Shown piece by piece: positions 8,756 to 17,350 of a stretch of DNA of 64,000 nucleotides. Location: contig JAFLRR010000005.1 of the NCBI GenBank assembly GCA_022511345.1, forward strand, positions 62,001 through 126,000, in the 5' to 3' direction. Position numbers and translations under genes: made by a program. Under the pieces are notes generated by a model that was not told where the DNA came from, searched no databases, and was given only the letters and a program-made list of their open reading frames with translations. This DNA comes from Alistipes sp. (lineage in GTDB: Bacteria; Bacteroidota; Bacteroidia; Bacteroidales; Rikenellaceae). Numbering within the stretch: the stretch's first letter is position 1; each line of letters begins with the position of its first letter.

Positions 8756-10042
8756 ATGACAGGAATCCATCCCGAGTGGAGCTATGATGCGGTGCTCTAC
8801 GAAATGAATATCCGGCAGCTGACTGCAGAGGGAACATTCGCTGCGGCGGCAGAGAGGCTGGAGTTTCTGCGCGATATGGGCGTAGATGCCGTGTGGCTCA
8901 TGCCGATACATCCGATAGGGGAGAAGGGCCGCAAGGGCTCGCTCGGCTCCTATTATTCGGTGCGCGACTATACGGATGTGAACCCCGAATTCGGTACCAT
9001 GGCCGACTTCGACGCCTTTCTGGCAAAGGCTCACTCGCTGGGTATGAAGGTGCTGCTGGACTGGGTGGCGAACCACACGGCGCGCGATGCCCGCTGGATA
9101 GAGGAGAAGCCTCGGGAGTGGTATGTTCGCGACCAGTCGGGCGAGGCGGCAGTGCCGTGGGACTGGACCGATGCCGCGAAGCTCGACTATGGGAACCGCG
9201 AGGTGTGGCAGGGGCAAATCGATGCCATGCGCTTCTGGCTGGAGCGCGGTGTCGACGGTTTCCGCTGCGACATGGCCATGCTGGTGCCCATAGAGTTCTG
9301 GCAGCAGACGGTGGCCGAACTGCGCAAGGTGCGCCGCGATGTGTTCATGCTCGCCGAAGCCGAGGAGACGAATCTTTTCGACAGGGCTTTCGACGCATCA
9401 TACTCGTGGAAACTGTTCCATATAATGAACGATGTGGCTGCATGCAAGTGCCGCGTATGGCCGCTGCGCGACTGGATATATGCCGATGCCATGACATATC
9501 CGCCCACGGCCATGCGTCTGATGTTCACCTCGAATCACGATGAAAATTCGTGGAACGGGACGGAGTTCCGCCGCATGGGCGCTGCGGCGCGCGTCATGGC
9601 CGCCCTGACATTCGTCATGCCCCAGGGCATGCCGCTCATCTATACGGGTCAGGAGTTCGGCTACGACCACTCGTTCGAGTTCTTCGATAGGGATTCGATG
9701 CCGCAGTTCGAGGCTAACGAATACACCGACTTCTACCGCCGTCTGTGCGCTCTGAAACATGCCAATGCGGCGCTTCGGGCCGGTGAGCGCGGAGGCAAGA
9801 TGGTGGAGATTGAGAACAACGCCCGCGACTGCATGCTCTCGTTCGTGCGCGAGGTCGATGGCAACCGCGTGGTGGCCTTGCTCAACATATCGCCGTACAC
9901 CATTCTCGCCGACTTCGACACGGGCATATATGCCGGCGAATATACCGATGCGATGACCGGCCGGAGATGCTGCCTGCAGCCGCATATCATGGAGCAGATG
10001 GACCCCTGGTCGTTCAAGATACTGACCAAAAACGAGAAGTGA
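8756..10042 (+). CDS. GH13 alpha-glucan hydrolase, signal-less paralogue
   Basis: 428 residues, beginning directly at MTGIHPEWSYDAVLYEMN, which aligns with the mature start of the preceding lipoprotein (HPDWTYNTVVYEMN). Catalytic residues are intact: D172 (DGFRCDMAML), E201 (LAEAEET), D262 (SNHDENSW). With no signal peptide it is probably cytoplasmic and may degrade imported maltodextrins. It starts 4 nt after the upstream stop and its own stop overlaps the next start (TGATG), so it is translationally coupled on both sides. Confidence 0.82.
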   Translation: MTGIHPEWSYDAVLYEMNIRQLTAEGTFAAAAERLEFLRDMGVDAVWLMPIHPIGEKGRKGSLGSYYSVRDYTDVNPEFGTMADFDAFLAKAHSLGMKVLLDWVANHTARDARWIEEKPREWYVRDQSGEAAVPWDWTDAAKLDYGNREVWQGQIDAMRFWLERGVDGFRCDMAMLVPIEFWQQTVAELRKVRRDVFMLAEAEETNLFDRAFDASYSWKLFHIMNDVAACKCRVWPLRDWIYADAMTYPPTAMRLMFTSNHDENSWNGTEFRRMGAAARVMAALTFVMPQGMPLIYTGQEFGYDHSFEFFDRDSMPQFEANEYTDFYRRLCALKHANAALRAGERGGKMVEIENNARDCMLSFVREVDGNRVVALLNISPYTILADFDTGIYAGEYTDAMTGRRCCLQPHIMEQMDPWSFKILTKNEK

Positions 10043-11957
10043 TGGATCTCAGGAGCTTCACTGTTGCAGTTATGGCTTTTTCGATTGTTTCATGCGCCGG
10101 GGGCGGTTCGCGCGACAATGATGCTGCATCAGCAGACAAGCCGCTCGGCAGAATAGACAGAGTGGAGCCTCTGTCGTGGTGGGTCGGGATGACCACGCCT
10201 CTGCAGGTGATGTTTCACGGGCGCGATATCGCTGCATGCGGCATAGCCATGGCCGAGGGTACGCAGGGCGTGCGCATTACGGGCATTCACCGGGCCGACA
10301 GCCCAAATTATCTGTTTGTCGACGTGGAGGTGGACGCCGATGCCATGGCCGGAGAGTACAGATTCGTGTTCACGCCGCGCGACGGCGAAAGCTGGGAGGT
10401 AGCATATGAGATTGCTGCGCGCCGCGAGGGTTCGCGCGAGCGCAGAAGCTTCACGACAGCCGACATGATATATCTGCTGATGCCCGACAGGTTTGCCGAC
10501 GGCGACCCGTCGATAGATTCGACGGATGACACTGCCGAAAAAGCTGCGCGCAAAGAGCTTTCGGGCCGTCACGGAGGCGATATACAGGGCATAATGGACC
10601 ATCTGGACTATATCGCCGACCTCGGCGCTACGGCAGTGTGGTCTACGCCTCTGCTGCTCGACAACGAGGCGCGCTACTCCTACCACGGCTATGCCTGCGC
10701 GGACTATTACCATATCGACCCGCGCTTCGGCACCAATGAACTCTACCGCGAATATGTCGCTGCGGCTCATGCGCACGGGCTGAAAATCATAATGGATATT
10801 GTGACCAACCACTGCGGCGCGGCCCACTGGTGGATGAAGGATTTGCCGTTCGAGGATTGGGTGCACCGCTTCGACGGCTATGTGCAGACCAACAATGCCT
10901 TCTCGACCAACATGGACCCCAATGCCTCGAAGTACGACCTCTGTATACAGGAGAGCGGCTGGTTCGACCGCATGATGCCCGACATGAACCTCGACAATCC
11001 ATACGTGCTGCACTATTTCAAGCAGTGGGCCGTGTGGTGGATTGAGTATGCCGGAATCGACGGACTGAGGGTCGATACATACCCCTACAACGAGAAGGAG
11101 CCGATGTCGGAGTGGTGCCGTGCAGTAAGGGCGGAGTATCCGCATATGAACATTGTCGGCGAGTGCTGGACCTCGTCGCCGGCGCAGCTGGCATACTGGC
11201 AGGGCGGCAACGGCAACAGAGACGGATTCGATTCGCATCTGCCCGCGATTATGGATTTTCCGCTGCAGGAGGCTTTGATGAAGGCCCTTCCGACCGACTC
11301 GGCTCGCTGGGGGAGGGTATGGTCAGGGTATACGACGTGCTGTCGCACGACTTTCTCTACAGCGACCTGTCGAATATGATGATATTCTTGGGCAACCACG
11401 ACACGGAGCGCATTGCCGATGTGGTGCGCCGCAATCCGGCACGCGTGAAGCTTGCCATGACCATGCTGGCCACGATGCGCGGCATCCCGCAGATGTTTGC
11501 CGGCGACGAGCAGATGTTCGTTTCGGCCGACCGTTCGCAGGGACACGGCGGCTTGCGCGTAGATTTCCCCGGCGGCTGGGCGAGCGATGGCTGCGATGCC
11601 TTCGATACGGCAACGCTCCGGGGCGATGCCGCCGATGTTCATGGCTATACGAAGCGTCTGTTCAACTGGCGCAAAAACAAGAGGGTGATACACTCGGGGC
11701 GGACTCTACACTTTCTGTCGCGAGACAACACATATGCATATTTCCGTTATGACGATACGGACGCCGTGTTCGTGTTCATCAACAACTCGCGCGGAGCCAA
11801 ACAGATTCCGTGGTCGCACTACAGTGAGATTGCGGAGCGTCTGTATGACGGAGTGAATGTGCTGACAGGAATGCCCGCCACGTTGAATGACAAAACGACC
11901 GTGCGCGGCCGCGAGGCTCTTGTGGTGGAGTTTAAGATGAAACAGCAGACGGAGTAA
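10042..11957 (+). pseudogene. susA: SusA-like neopullulanase/cyclomaltodextrinase lipoprotein, interrupted by a frameshift
   Basis: Starts at ATG 10042 with lipobox VSC (Cys18). Residues ~30-130 resemble the N-terminal domain of cyclomaltodextrinases/SusA (PLSWWVGMTTPLQVMFHG), followed by a GH13 barrel with D345 (DGLRVDTYPY) and E374 (VGECWTS). The frame then fails: the first frame reaches TGA at 11377-11379, while the rest of the family (GEGMVRVYDVLSHDF, FLGNHDTERI, C-terminal beta domain) continues in another frame to 11957. The switch falls at GGGGG, 11309-11313; one more G would restore a ~638-residue protein. As read, the product lacks the NHD aspartate and is probably inactive. A sequencing or assembly error, or a phase-variable tract, is possible. 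Confidence 0.82.
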
Positions 11958-12013
11958 GCTGCCCGAAACAGGTCTGCAGCAGATATGAGTTGCGGCGGAC
12001 GGGCGAGAATGTT

Positions 12014-12042
12014 GAGCGGCGACCTTTTCATGGTCGCCGCTC
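12014..12042. terminator. Hairpin between convergent genes
   Basis: Perfect 11-bp stem GAGCGGCGACC (12014-12024) / GGTCGCCGCTC (12032-12042) between the end of the GH13 unit and the end of the minus-strand CBM9-like gene. The T-runs are weak, so termination strength is uncertain. Confidence 0.55.
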
Positions 12043-12048
12043 GACTTG

Positions 12049-12687
12049 TTATTCGAACTCTATGGGAGCGAAGAACTCGGGCCTGTGGAAGTCGGGCGAC
12101 GGAGTCTGTATGGGCTGCCATGAGAGGAAATGGGGCTTGGAGAGCTGGTCGCCGCACTTGTAGAGGTTGGCACGGGCGGCGAGTCCGGAGAACGATTTAA
12201 TCCGGTGACGGAACAAAGCCTGCACGGGAATGGCTGCGGTGAGCGACCAGCTGTTGTCGCCGGTGCGTTCGGCGAAAGCGGCGTGCGGCAGGGTGGTGCG
12301 ACGCTCTATCGAGGCGAGCGTGTCGGCCGCAGCATGAACCACGCCCTCGTTGCGCGAGCGGCGGAATCCGAGCAGCATGGTGCCGATGCAGTTGAATTCG
12401 AAATTGTAGTATCCCTGCCCGTCGACGGAGAGGAAGAACTCGACGCACGAGTCGTTCCACACGCCGCCATTGTCGTCGGTGACGAGTGCTGCGGTGTGGC
12501 GCTCTTGGACATCGAAGCGCAGCATGAGCGTCTGTCCGGTATGGAATGCCCTGAACGACACCTGCGGCGAATAGGGATAGTCGGCCCAGTTGCAGCAGGC
12601 CACTGGCTGCTGTTCGACTGCGGCGAATGCGGCATCGACGGCAGCCGTATCGGCCGGGTCGATATGTTTGCGGGATATTTTCATCAT
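12049..12687 (-). CDS. CBM9-like carbohydrate-binding protein without signal peptide
   Basis: 212 residues with features of the CBM9-like beta-sandwich family seen in Bacteroidota: WADYPYSPQVSFRAFH near the start, then NDSCVEFFLS and YYNFEFNC, and Trp/Phe residues near the C-terminus (FLSWQPI). No export signal is visible, which is odd for a glycan-binding protein, so a cytoplasmic role is possible. The start is one of two adjacent Met codons. It converges on the GH13 unit and is probably monocistronic. Confidence 0.65.
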   Translation of the reverse strand: MMKISRKHIDPADTAAVDAAFAAVEQQPVACCNWADYPYSPQVSFRAFHTGQTLMLRFDVQERHTAALVTDDNGGVWNDSCVEFFLSVDGQGYYNFEFNCIGTMLLGFRRSRNEGVVHAAADTLASIERRTTLPHAAFAERTGDNSWSLTAAIPVQALFRHRIKSFSGLAARANLYKCGDQLSKPHFLSWQPIQTPSPDFHRPEFFAPIEFE

Positions 12688-12704
12688 AGGTTTTGCGGTT
12701 TATG

Positions 12705-12712
12705 CAAAGTTA
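12705..12712 (-). promoter_or_regulatory. -7 box for the CBM9-like gene
   Basis: TAACTTTG on the minus strand, 17 nt upstream of the start at 12687. No good -33 box was seen. Confidence 0.5.
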
Positions 12713-12751
12713 TGAAAAATAGCCGAGACCGAAACCCTCTGCCGTGAATAA

Positions 12752-12785
12752 AAAAAGCGGAGCGCCAAATGTGGCGCTCCGCTTT
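12752..12785 (-). terminator. Terminator of the outer-membrane beta-barrel gene
   Basis: Stem AAAGCGGAGCGCCA (12754-12767) / TGGCGCTCCGCTTT (12772-12785), followed on the minus strand by T7. Confidence 0.8.
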
Positions 12786-12801
12786 CGGACCGACTGCGGC
12801 A

Positions 12802-15180
12802 TCAGTTCAGGCGGCTGCTCTCCTCGCTTGAGCCGCTCTCGACGGCACGCTGACGGAAAGCCTTGCCGGCCTTGAAGTTATAGGCGGCGCGCAGATAGAG
12901 CCGCGGCGATTTCCAGAATTCGCGTATCGTCATTACGCGGGTGAACTGGTCGGATATGGCGCGAACCTGCAGATTGGAGTCGAGCAGGTTGCCGCCGGCC
13001 GTTATGGTAAGGCGCTTGTCGAAGAAGTGCTTGCTGACCGTGAGCGAGAGACTGTGCTGCGGCATGACCATGGTCTCGCCGCGCCATATGCGGCTGCAGA
13101 ACCAGTATGAGAGGTCTATGGTGAACTCTTTGGGCAGGATGAACGTAGTGCTGCCGTTCGCATAGCAGAACGGGCGGAACACCTGCTCGCTCTTGCCGGG
13201 CTCGGTCTGGCCGTAGGTGCCGAATGTGGCGCCGGCGTTGAGATTCCACCACCGGGCTATTGTCACGGGCAGGTTGAGCGAGGCGGTGTAGTAGTCGAAC
13301 TTGCCGTAGTTGCGGGATGTCAGGCGCAGGACGTTTGGTGCCGAAGGGTCGGGCTCGATAACCTGTTCGATGGCGTCGCGCGATATGTTGGCAGAGAGCG
13401 TAATAGAGTATTTTTGTCTGAAGATGTAACTGAACGCCAGGCTGTTGGTGTAGCTGGGCTTGAGGTCGGGGTTTCCAATCTGGTAGATGTAGTCGGATAT
13501 CTGCCGGCGCTGCGGCGAGAGCGACCAGAAGCCCGGGCGGGAGATGGTGCGAGAGTACTGCATGACCAGCATGTGGTTGCCGTCGGTGTCGAGCATTCGC
13601 GAGACGTTGGCATTGGGGAAGAGCGAGAAATAGCGCTGCCGCACCTGGCTGCCGCCGCCGTCGGAGGCTGTGAACTCGCCGCGCAGACCGGCTACGGCAT
13701 TCCAGCGGCCGCTGTGGACCGAGAATATGGCATAGGCGGCGGCTATGTTCTCGATATAGTCGATGTTGAAGCTCTCGGAGTCGTTTTTAGTCCACTGCTC
13801 ATCCTGCAGGTACTCGTAGAGGCCGTTGTTGCGCATGTCGTTGCGGGTGTACTTGATGCCGGCCTTAAGCGATGTTTTGTGCGAGAAGTTCTTCTCGAGG
13901 GCCGCCGAGGCGGTCAGGATGCGGTAGCGGTTGCGGGAGTCGTTGCGGTAGAGCGAGTCGCGGCTGCCGGTCTCGAGATAGGTGACGGTCGACATGTCGT
14001 TGAAGCCGGTATTGCTGCGGTCGGTGTAGTCGGCAATCAGCTTGAGTGTCGAGCCGAGGGTGTCTATCTTGAAAATGTAGTTGACGACGGCCATATAGTG
14101 GTGCAGGCGTCCGGCGTAGATGTAGTCGGAGAGCTGGCGCTGCGACATGCTCTGCGAGATGATACGGGAGTCGGAATCGAGGTCGCTGTCCTCGAGCATG
14201 TTGTAGTAGTTGAACTCGCCGCCTATGCTGTGGCGGTCGTTTATCTCGTAGACAGCGCCGGTGCGGATGGAATAGATATTCTCGCTGCCATAGGTTTCGG
14301 AGTGAGTCTGCTGGTCGGTGTCGGAGGAGCGCCATGCGGTGCTCTCGTCGTCGATGTTGGTGTTATTCTCGAAGGACATGCTCGCATTGGCATAGAGGTC
14401 GAGACGGTTGCGGTGCCAGTTGATGCTTGCCGAGGGGAAATACTGGCGGCCGTAGCTGTTGTTGCGGAATGCCAGCGACAGGGTGCCCGTGGCTCCCTGC
14501 TCGCGCTGGCGGCGCAGGGTTATCATGATTATGCCGCCGGCCGAGTCGGCATCGTAGTCGGCTCCGCTCTGCGGAATGACCTCTATGCGCGATATGTCCT
14601 CGGCGCGCAGCGAGCGCAGATAGGCGAGCAATTGCGAGGTCTCCATGCGCAGCTCGCGGCCGTTGACGTAGACCTTGGAGCCCGATTTGCCGTTGATTTG
14701 TATGTTGTCGTCGGAAATCCAGATGCCGGGTGCCTGACGCAGCAGCTCGGAACCGTCCTTGCCGACAGCCGTGGCAGCATTGGCTACATCGACCACGAAA
14801 CGGTCGGCCTCACGGCGTACCAAGGGTGCCGATACGACTACGGCGTCCATGCGGTTGTCTGCCGGCTGCAGGGTGAAGAGACCGCAATCGGTGGCAGAGC
14901 GTACATCGACCTGGCGCTCGGCGTTCTGGTAGCCGAGATACTGCACGCGCACCAGATATTTGCCCTCGGGTACCGAGGCCGAGAAACGGCCCTGGACGTC
15001 GGTGGCAGTGCCGTACATCTGCAGCGAATCGCGCATGAAGATAACGTTGGCGAACTCGACCGGAGCACCGTCGCTGTCGGTCACGTGACCCGTCACCGGC
15101 GACTGCCGTGCCGCGAACGATTCGGCGGCCATGCCAATCAGAAAGGCGATAATGAAGATGAAAATTCTCATTTTGCACAT
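12802..15180 (-). CDS. TonB-receptor-like outer-membrane beta-barrel protein with carboxypeptidase-regulatory-like domain
   Basis: 792 residues. The signal peptide ends around SFA-ARQS. Residues ~28-110 form a CarboxypepD-regulatory-like domain (GHVTDSDGAPVEFANV...YLGYQNAERQVDV), ~115-225 a plug-like region (VDVANAATAVGKDGSELLRQAPGI...DYDADSAGGIIMITLR), and the rest alternates aromatic-rich strands typical of the Bacteroidota outer-membrane beta-barrel family. No SusD partner is adjacent, so it is not an obvious SusC. An alternative start at Met4 (15171) is possible. Ligand unknown. Confidence 0.75.
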   Translation of the reverse strand: MCKMRIFIFIIAFLIGMAAESFAARQSPVTGHVTDSDGAPVEFANVIFMRDSLQMYGTATDVQGRFSASVPEGKYLVRVQYLGYQNAERQVDVRSATDCGLFTLQPADNRMDAVVVSAPLVRREADRFVVDVANAATAVGKDGSELLRQAPGIWISDDNIQINGKSGSKVYVNGRELRMETSQLLAYLRSLRAEDISRIEVIPQSGADYDADSAGGIIMITLRRQREQGATGTLSLAFRNNSYGRQYFPSASINWHRNRLDLYANASMSFENNTNIDDESTAWRSSDTDQQTHSETYGSENIYSIRTGAVYEINDRHSIGGEFNYYNMLEDSDLDSDSRIISQSMSQRQLSDYIYAGRLHHYMAVVNYIFKIDTLGSTLKLIADYTDRSNTGFNDMSTVTYLETGSRDSLYRNDSRNRYRILTASAALEKNFSHKTSLKAGIKYTRNDMRNNGLYEYLQDEQWTKNDSESFNIDYIENIAAAYAIFSVHSGRWNAVAGLRGEFTASDGGGSQVRQRYFSLFPNANVSRMLDTDGNHMLVMQYSRTISRPGFWSLSPQRRQISDYIYQIGNPDLKPSYTNSLAFSYIFRQKYSITLSANISRDAIEQVIEPDPSAPNVLRLTSRNYGKFDYYTASLNLPVTIARWWNLNAGATFGTYGQTEPGKSEQVFRPFCYANGSTTFILPKEFTIDLSYWFCSRIWRGETMVMPQHSLSLTVSKHFFDKRLTITAGGNLLDSNLQVRAISDQFTRVMTIREFWKSPRLYLRAAYNFKAGKAFRQRAVESGSSEESSRLN

Positions 15181-15223
15181 ATGTTTTTACTCTATTGTTT
15201 GCAACACGTATTATTTACAAGTG

Positions 15224-15256
15224 CAAAGATATAAAAAAAAAACTATACTTTGCAAA
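15224..15256 (-). promoter_or_regulatory. Promoter for the outer-membrane beta-barrel gene
   Basis: On the minus strand TTTG (15253-15256) and TATCTTTG (15224-15231) are separated by 21 nt, close to the Bacteroidota -33/-7 arrangement. Confidence 0.65.
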
Positions 15257-15420
15257 ACATAGTAATTATTTTGCAGAGAAAATACAATACCTATTTTAAT
15301 AAGTAAATCTGCGATGCTGGTTGTGCAGGGCCGGAGGCTGAATCTGCAAGAGTGGGGCAACAAGGCCTCCTAAGAGGCATAACGACAGGCGTTTGAATGG
15401 ACTGCCGCAAAACAGAACAA

Positions 15421-15446
15421 CGGGGAGCATCGCATGACGCTCCCCG
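15421..15446 (-). terminator. Hairpin downstream of the RluB-like gene
   Basis: Stem CGGGGAGC (15421-15428) / GCTCCCCG (15439-15446), 22 nt past the stop. The minus-strand tail is only moderately T-rich. Apart from this and the promoter at 15224-15256, the 290-nt gap shows nothing else. Confidence 0.5.
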
Positions 15447-15467
15447 CTGCAACGGTGGTTGAAAACA

Positions 15468-16796
15468 CTATTCGTAGGCTCCGGACTTGAGACGCGAGAC
15501 CTCCTCGTTGGTCAGGAAGCGCCATGCGCCGCGCTTGAGCTTCTTCTTCGTGAGGCCGGCATAGTATACGCGGTCGAGCTTCTGGACCGAGTAGCCCAGA
15601 TGTTCGAATATGCGGCGGACAATGCGGTTGCGGCCCGAGTGAATCTCGATGCCTACCTCCTTCTTGTTCTCGGAGACATAGGATATTTCGTCGGCATGAA
15701 TCTCGCCGTCGTCGAGGACGATGCCCTCGGCAATCTGTTCCATGTCGGACATGGTCAGAGGCTTGTCGAGAGTCACCTGATAGACCTTCTTCTTCATCAG
15801 CGCAGGGTGAGTGAGCTTGCTGGTCAAGTCGCCGTCGTTGGTGAAGAGAAGCAGTCCCAGACTATTCTTGTCGAGACGGCCGACAGGGTAGATGCGCTCG
15901 GTGCAGGCTCCCTTGACAAGCTCCATGACGGTCTTGTCGGCATGGGGGTCGTCGAGCGAGGTTACGTAGCCTTTGGGCTTGTTGAGCACCAGGTAGACCT
16001 TGTGCTCGCCGTGTATGCGGCTGTCGTTGAACTTGACCTCGTCAGTGGAGCGGACCTTGGTGCCGAGTTCGGTGACTACAACGCCGTTGACCGAGACGAG
16101 TCCTGCCGAGATGTAGTCGTCGGCCTCGCGGCGCGAGCAGATGCCCGACTGCGCGATGAAGCGGTTCAGGCGAACCTCGCCCATGTGGCGGTCGGGGTTG
16201 TATTTGGGATAGCTCTTGGCCTTGTCATCCTTCTTGCGGAAGTTGTTGTTGCCGCCGCGCTTGTCGAAGCTCTTGCCGCCATAGGGTTTGCGGTCGGAGT
16301 AGCGGTTGCTGCCGTAGGGTTTGCCATAGTCGGTGCGGGGACGGTTGTCGCGGCCGCGGTAGGAGTCCGTGCGAGGAGTATCGGCACGGTTGCCGTCGAT
16401 GTCGCCGTTCTCGTCGTAGTATTTGCGGGGCTGACGGTCAGCGTTGTATTTGCGCTCGCCGTATCGGTTGTTGCCGTAGGAGTCGCCGTCGCGTCGGTTG
16501 CCATAGGAACTGCCGCCGTAGCGATTCTCGCCGTAAGGTTTGCGGTAGGGCTTGGAACCCTCCTGGCTGTACTGACGGCCCGCTGCGGAGTTTACGGGGC
16601 GGTTGTCCTTGGTGAAATTGGGATTGTACGAGGCGCGCTTGACGGGTGCATAGCGGCGCTCTTCATCGTTTCCGCCCGCATATTCGGTGCGCGGGCGACG
16701 CTCGACGCGCTCGGCGGTCTGCGACGTCATTCGGGTGCGTTTGTCACGGCCGAAGCGTGCGAGAGTCGACGTCGAGTCGTTCTTGAAATCTTTCAT
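15468..16796 (-). CDS. rluB: RluB/RsuA-family rRNA pseudouridine synthase with ~200-residue disordered N-terminus
   Basis: Predicted to isomerise a uridine in 23S rRNA (RluB-type). From Met205 the protein is canonical: S4 RNA-binding domain (RLNRFIAQSGICSRREADDYI), then the synthase fold with catalytic D309 in VGRLDKNSLGLLLFTNDG and a conserved NRIVRRIFEHLGY near the end. Residues 1-~200 are low complexity, rich in Arg, Tyr, Asn, Gly and Asp (motifs such as YGENRYGGSSYGNRRD), likely disordered and RNA-interacting. Such extensions occur in Bacteroidota homologues. The symbol is by family resemblance; the rRNA site is not established. Confidence 0.85.
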   Translation of the reverse strand: MKDFKNDSTSTLARFGRDKRTRMTSQTAERVERRPRTEYAGGNDEERRYAPVKRASYNPNFTKDNRPVNSAAGRQYSQEGSKPYRKPYGENRYGGSSYGNRRDGDSYGNNRYGERKYNADRQPRKYYDENGDIDGNRADTPRTDSYRGRDNRPRTDYGKPYGSNRYSDRKPYGGKSFDKRGGNNNFRKKDDKAKSYPKYNPDRHMGEVRLNRFIAQSGICSRREADDYISAGLVSVNGVVVTELGTKVRSTDEVKFNDSRIHGEHKVYLVLNKPKGYVTSLDDPHADKTVMELVKGACTERIYPVGRLDKNSLGLLLFTNDGDLTSKLTHPALMKKKVYQVTLDKPLTMSDMEQIAEGIVLDDGEIHADEISYVSENKKEVGIEIHSGRNRIVRRIFEHLGYSVQKLDRVYYAGLTKKKLKRGAWRFLTNEEVSRLKSGAYE

Positions 16797-16855
16797 AAAT
16801 ACTCTTTTTTTAGGTTCCGGCTGCGCAGTCTCTGCGTTCCGGTGTAAATGCGCGG

Positions 16856-16863
16856 CAAAGATA
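16856..16863 (-). promoter_or_regulatory. -7 box for the RluB-like gene
   Basis: TATCTTTG on the minus strand, 59 nt upstream of the start. Confidence 0.5.
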
Positions 16864-16960
16864 ATCTTTTTTCCTTAAATCGAAGCCAAGGTGCGGAATG
16901 AATCTGCACATATGCCCCAAGGCTGCATATTGCCGACAGAATGCTCTACTAAAAAAAGAT

Positions 16961-16995
16961 AAAAAAACGGAGCCTCCCTCGAGAGGGAAGCTCCG
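16961..16995 (-). terminator. Terminator of the 77-residue HTH-like gene
   Basis: Imperfect stem CGGAGCcTCCCTC (16968-16980) / GAGAGGGAaGCTCCG (16981-16995), followed on the minus strand by a T7 tract. Confidence 0.75.
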
Positions 16996-17020
16996 CGATT
17001 GCAGTCTGAGACCGCAAATT

Positions 17021-17254
17021 TTACTTGAGCTCTGCGAGGATTCGCATAGCGGCATCATAGATGGCCGTATCGTCCAGAGTGACGATTCCGCCGTCGGGAC
17101 CCTGCTCGAAGTGAACGCCCGCGCCGGCATACTTGCCTCCGAAATAGTTGCGGACGGTTTCGACATCTATTCCCAGTTCGTCTGCGATGCGCTGCGAGCT
17201 GCCGCTGGGCAACTTGTCCTTCAGACGGCGCAACTCGTTAAATGTAATAGTCAT
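17021..17254 (-). CDS. Small HTH-like DNA-binding protein
   Basis: 77 residues. Residues ~5-40 (FNELRRLKDKLPSGSSQRIA, then DELGIDVETVRNYFGGK) read as a helix-turn-helix in which GSSQRIADELGIDVETVRNYF supplies the turn and recognition helix. The C-terminal half contains FEQGPDGGIVTLDD, then a short helix. It has its own strong terminator and is probably monocistronic, abundantly expressed and cytoplasmic. No target can be deduced. Confidence 0.55.
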   Translation of the reverse strand: MTITFNELRRLKDKLPSGSSQRIADELGIDVETVRNYFGGKYAGAGVHFEQGPDGGIVTLDDTAIYDAAMRILAELK

Positions 17255-17350
17255 AATCGTATATCGGTTTTAATTTTGGTTTTCCCGATACTAAATTAGT
17301 ACAATTTTGAATAATTGCAAAATATTATCGTAAAAAATGCTCTGCGGCGC

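Noticed and set aside
11112..11957. Separate plus-strand reading frame encoding a C-terminal GH13 half
   Set aside because: Its useful part continues the SusA-like protein after a frameshift; it has no start signals of its own.
13414..15234. 606-codon open frame opposite the outer-membrane beta-barrel gene
   Set aside because: Antisense shadow of a gene with clear domains, signal peptide, promoter and terminator; its translation is repetitive Val/Ala/Gly-rich sequence.
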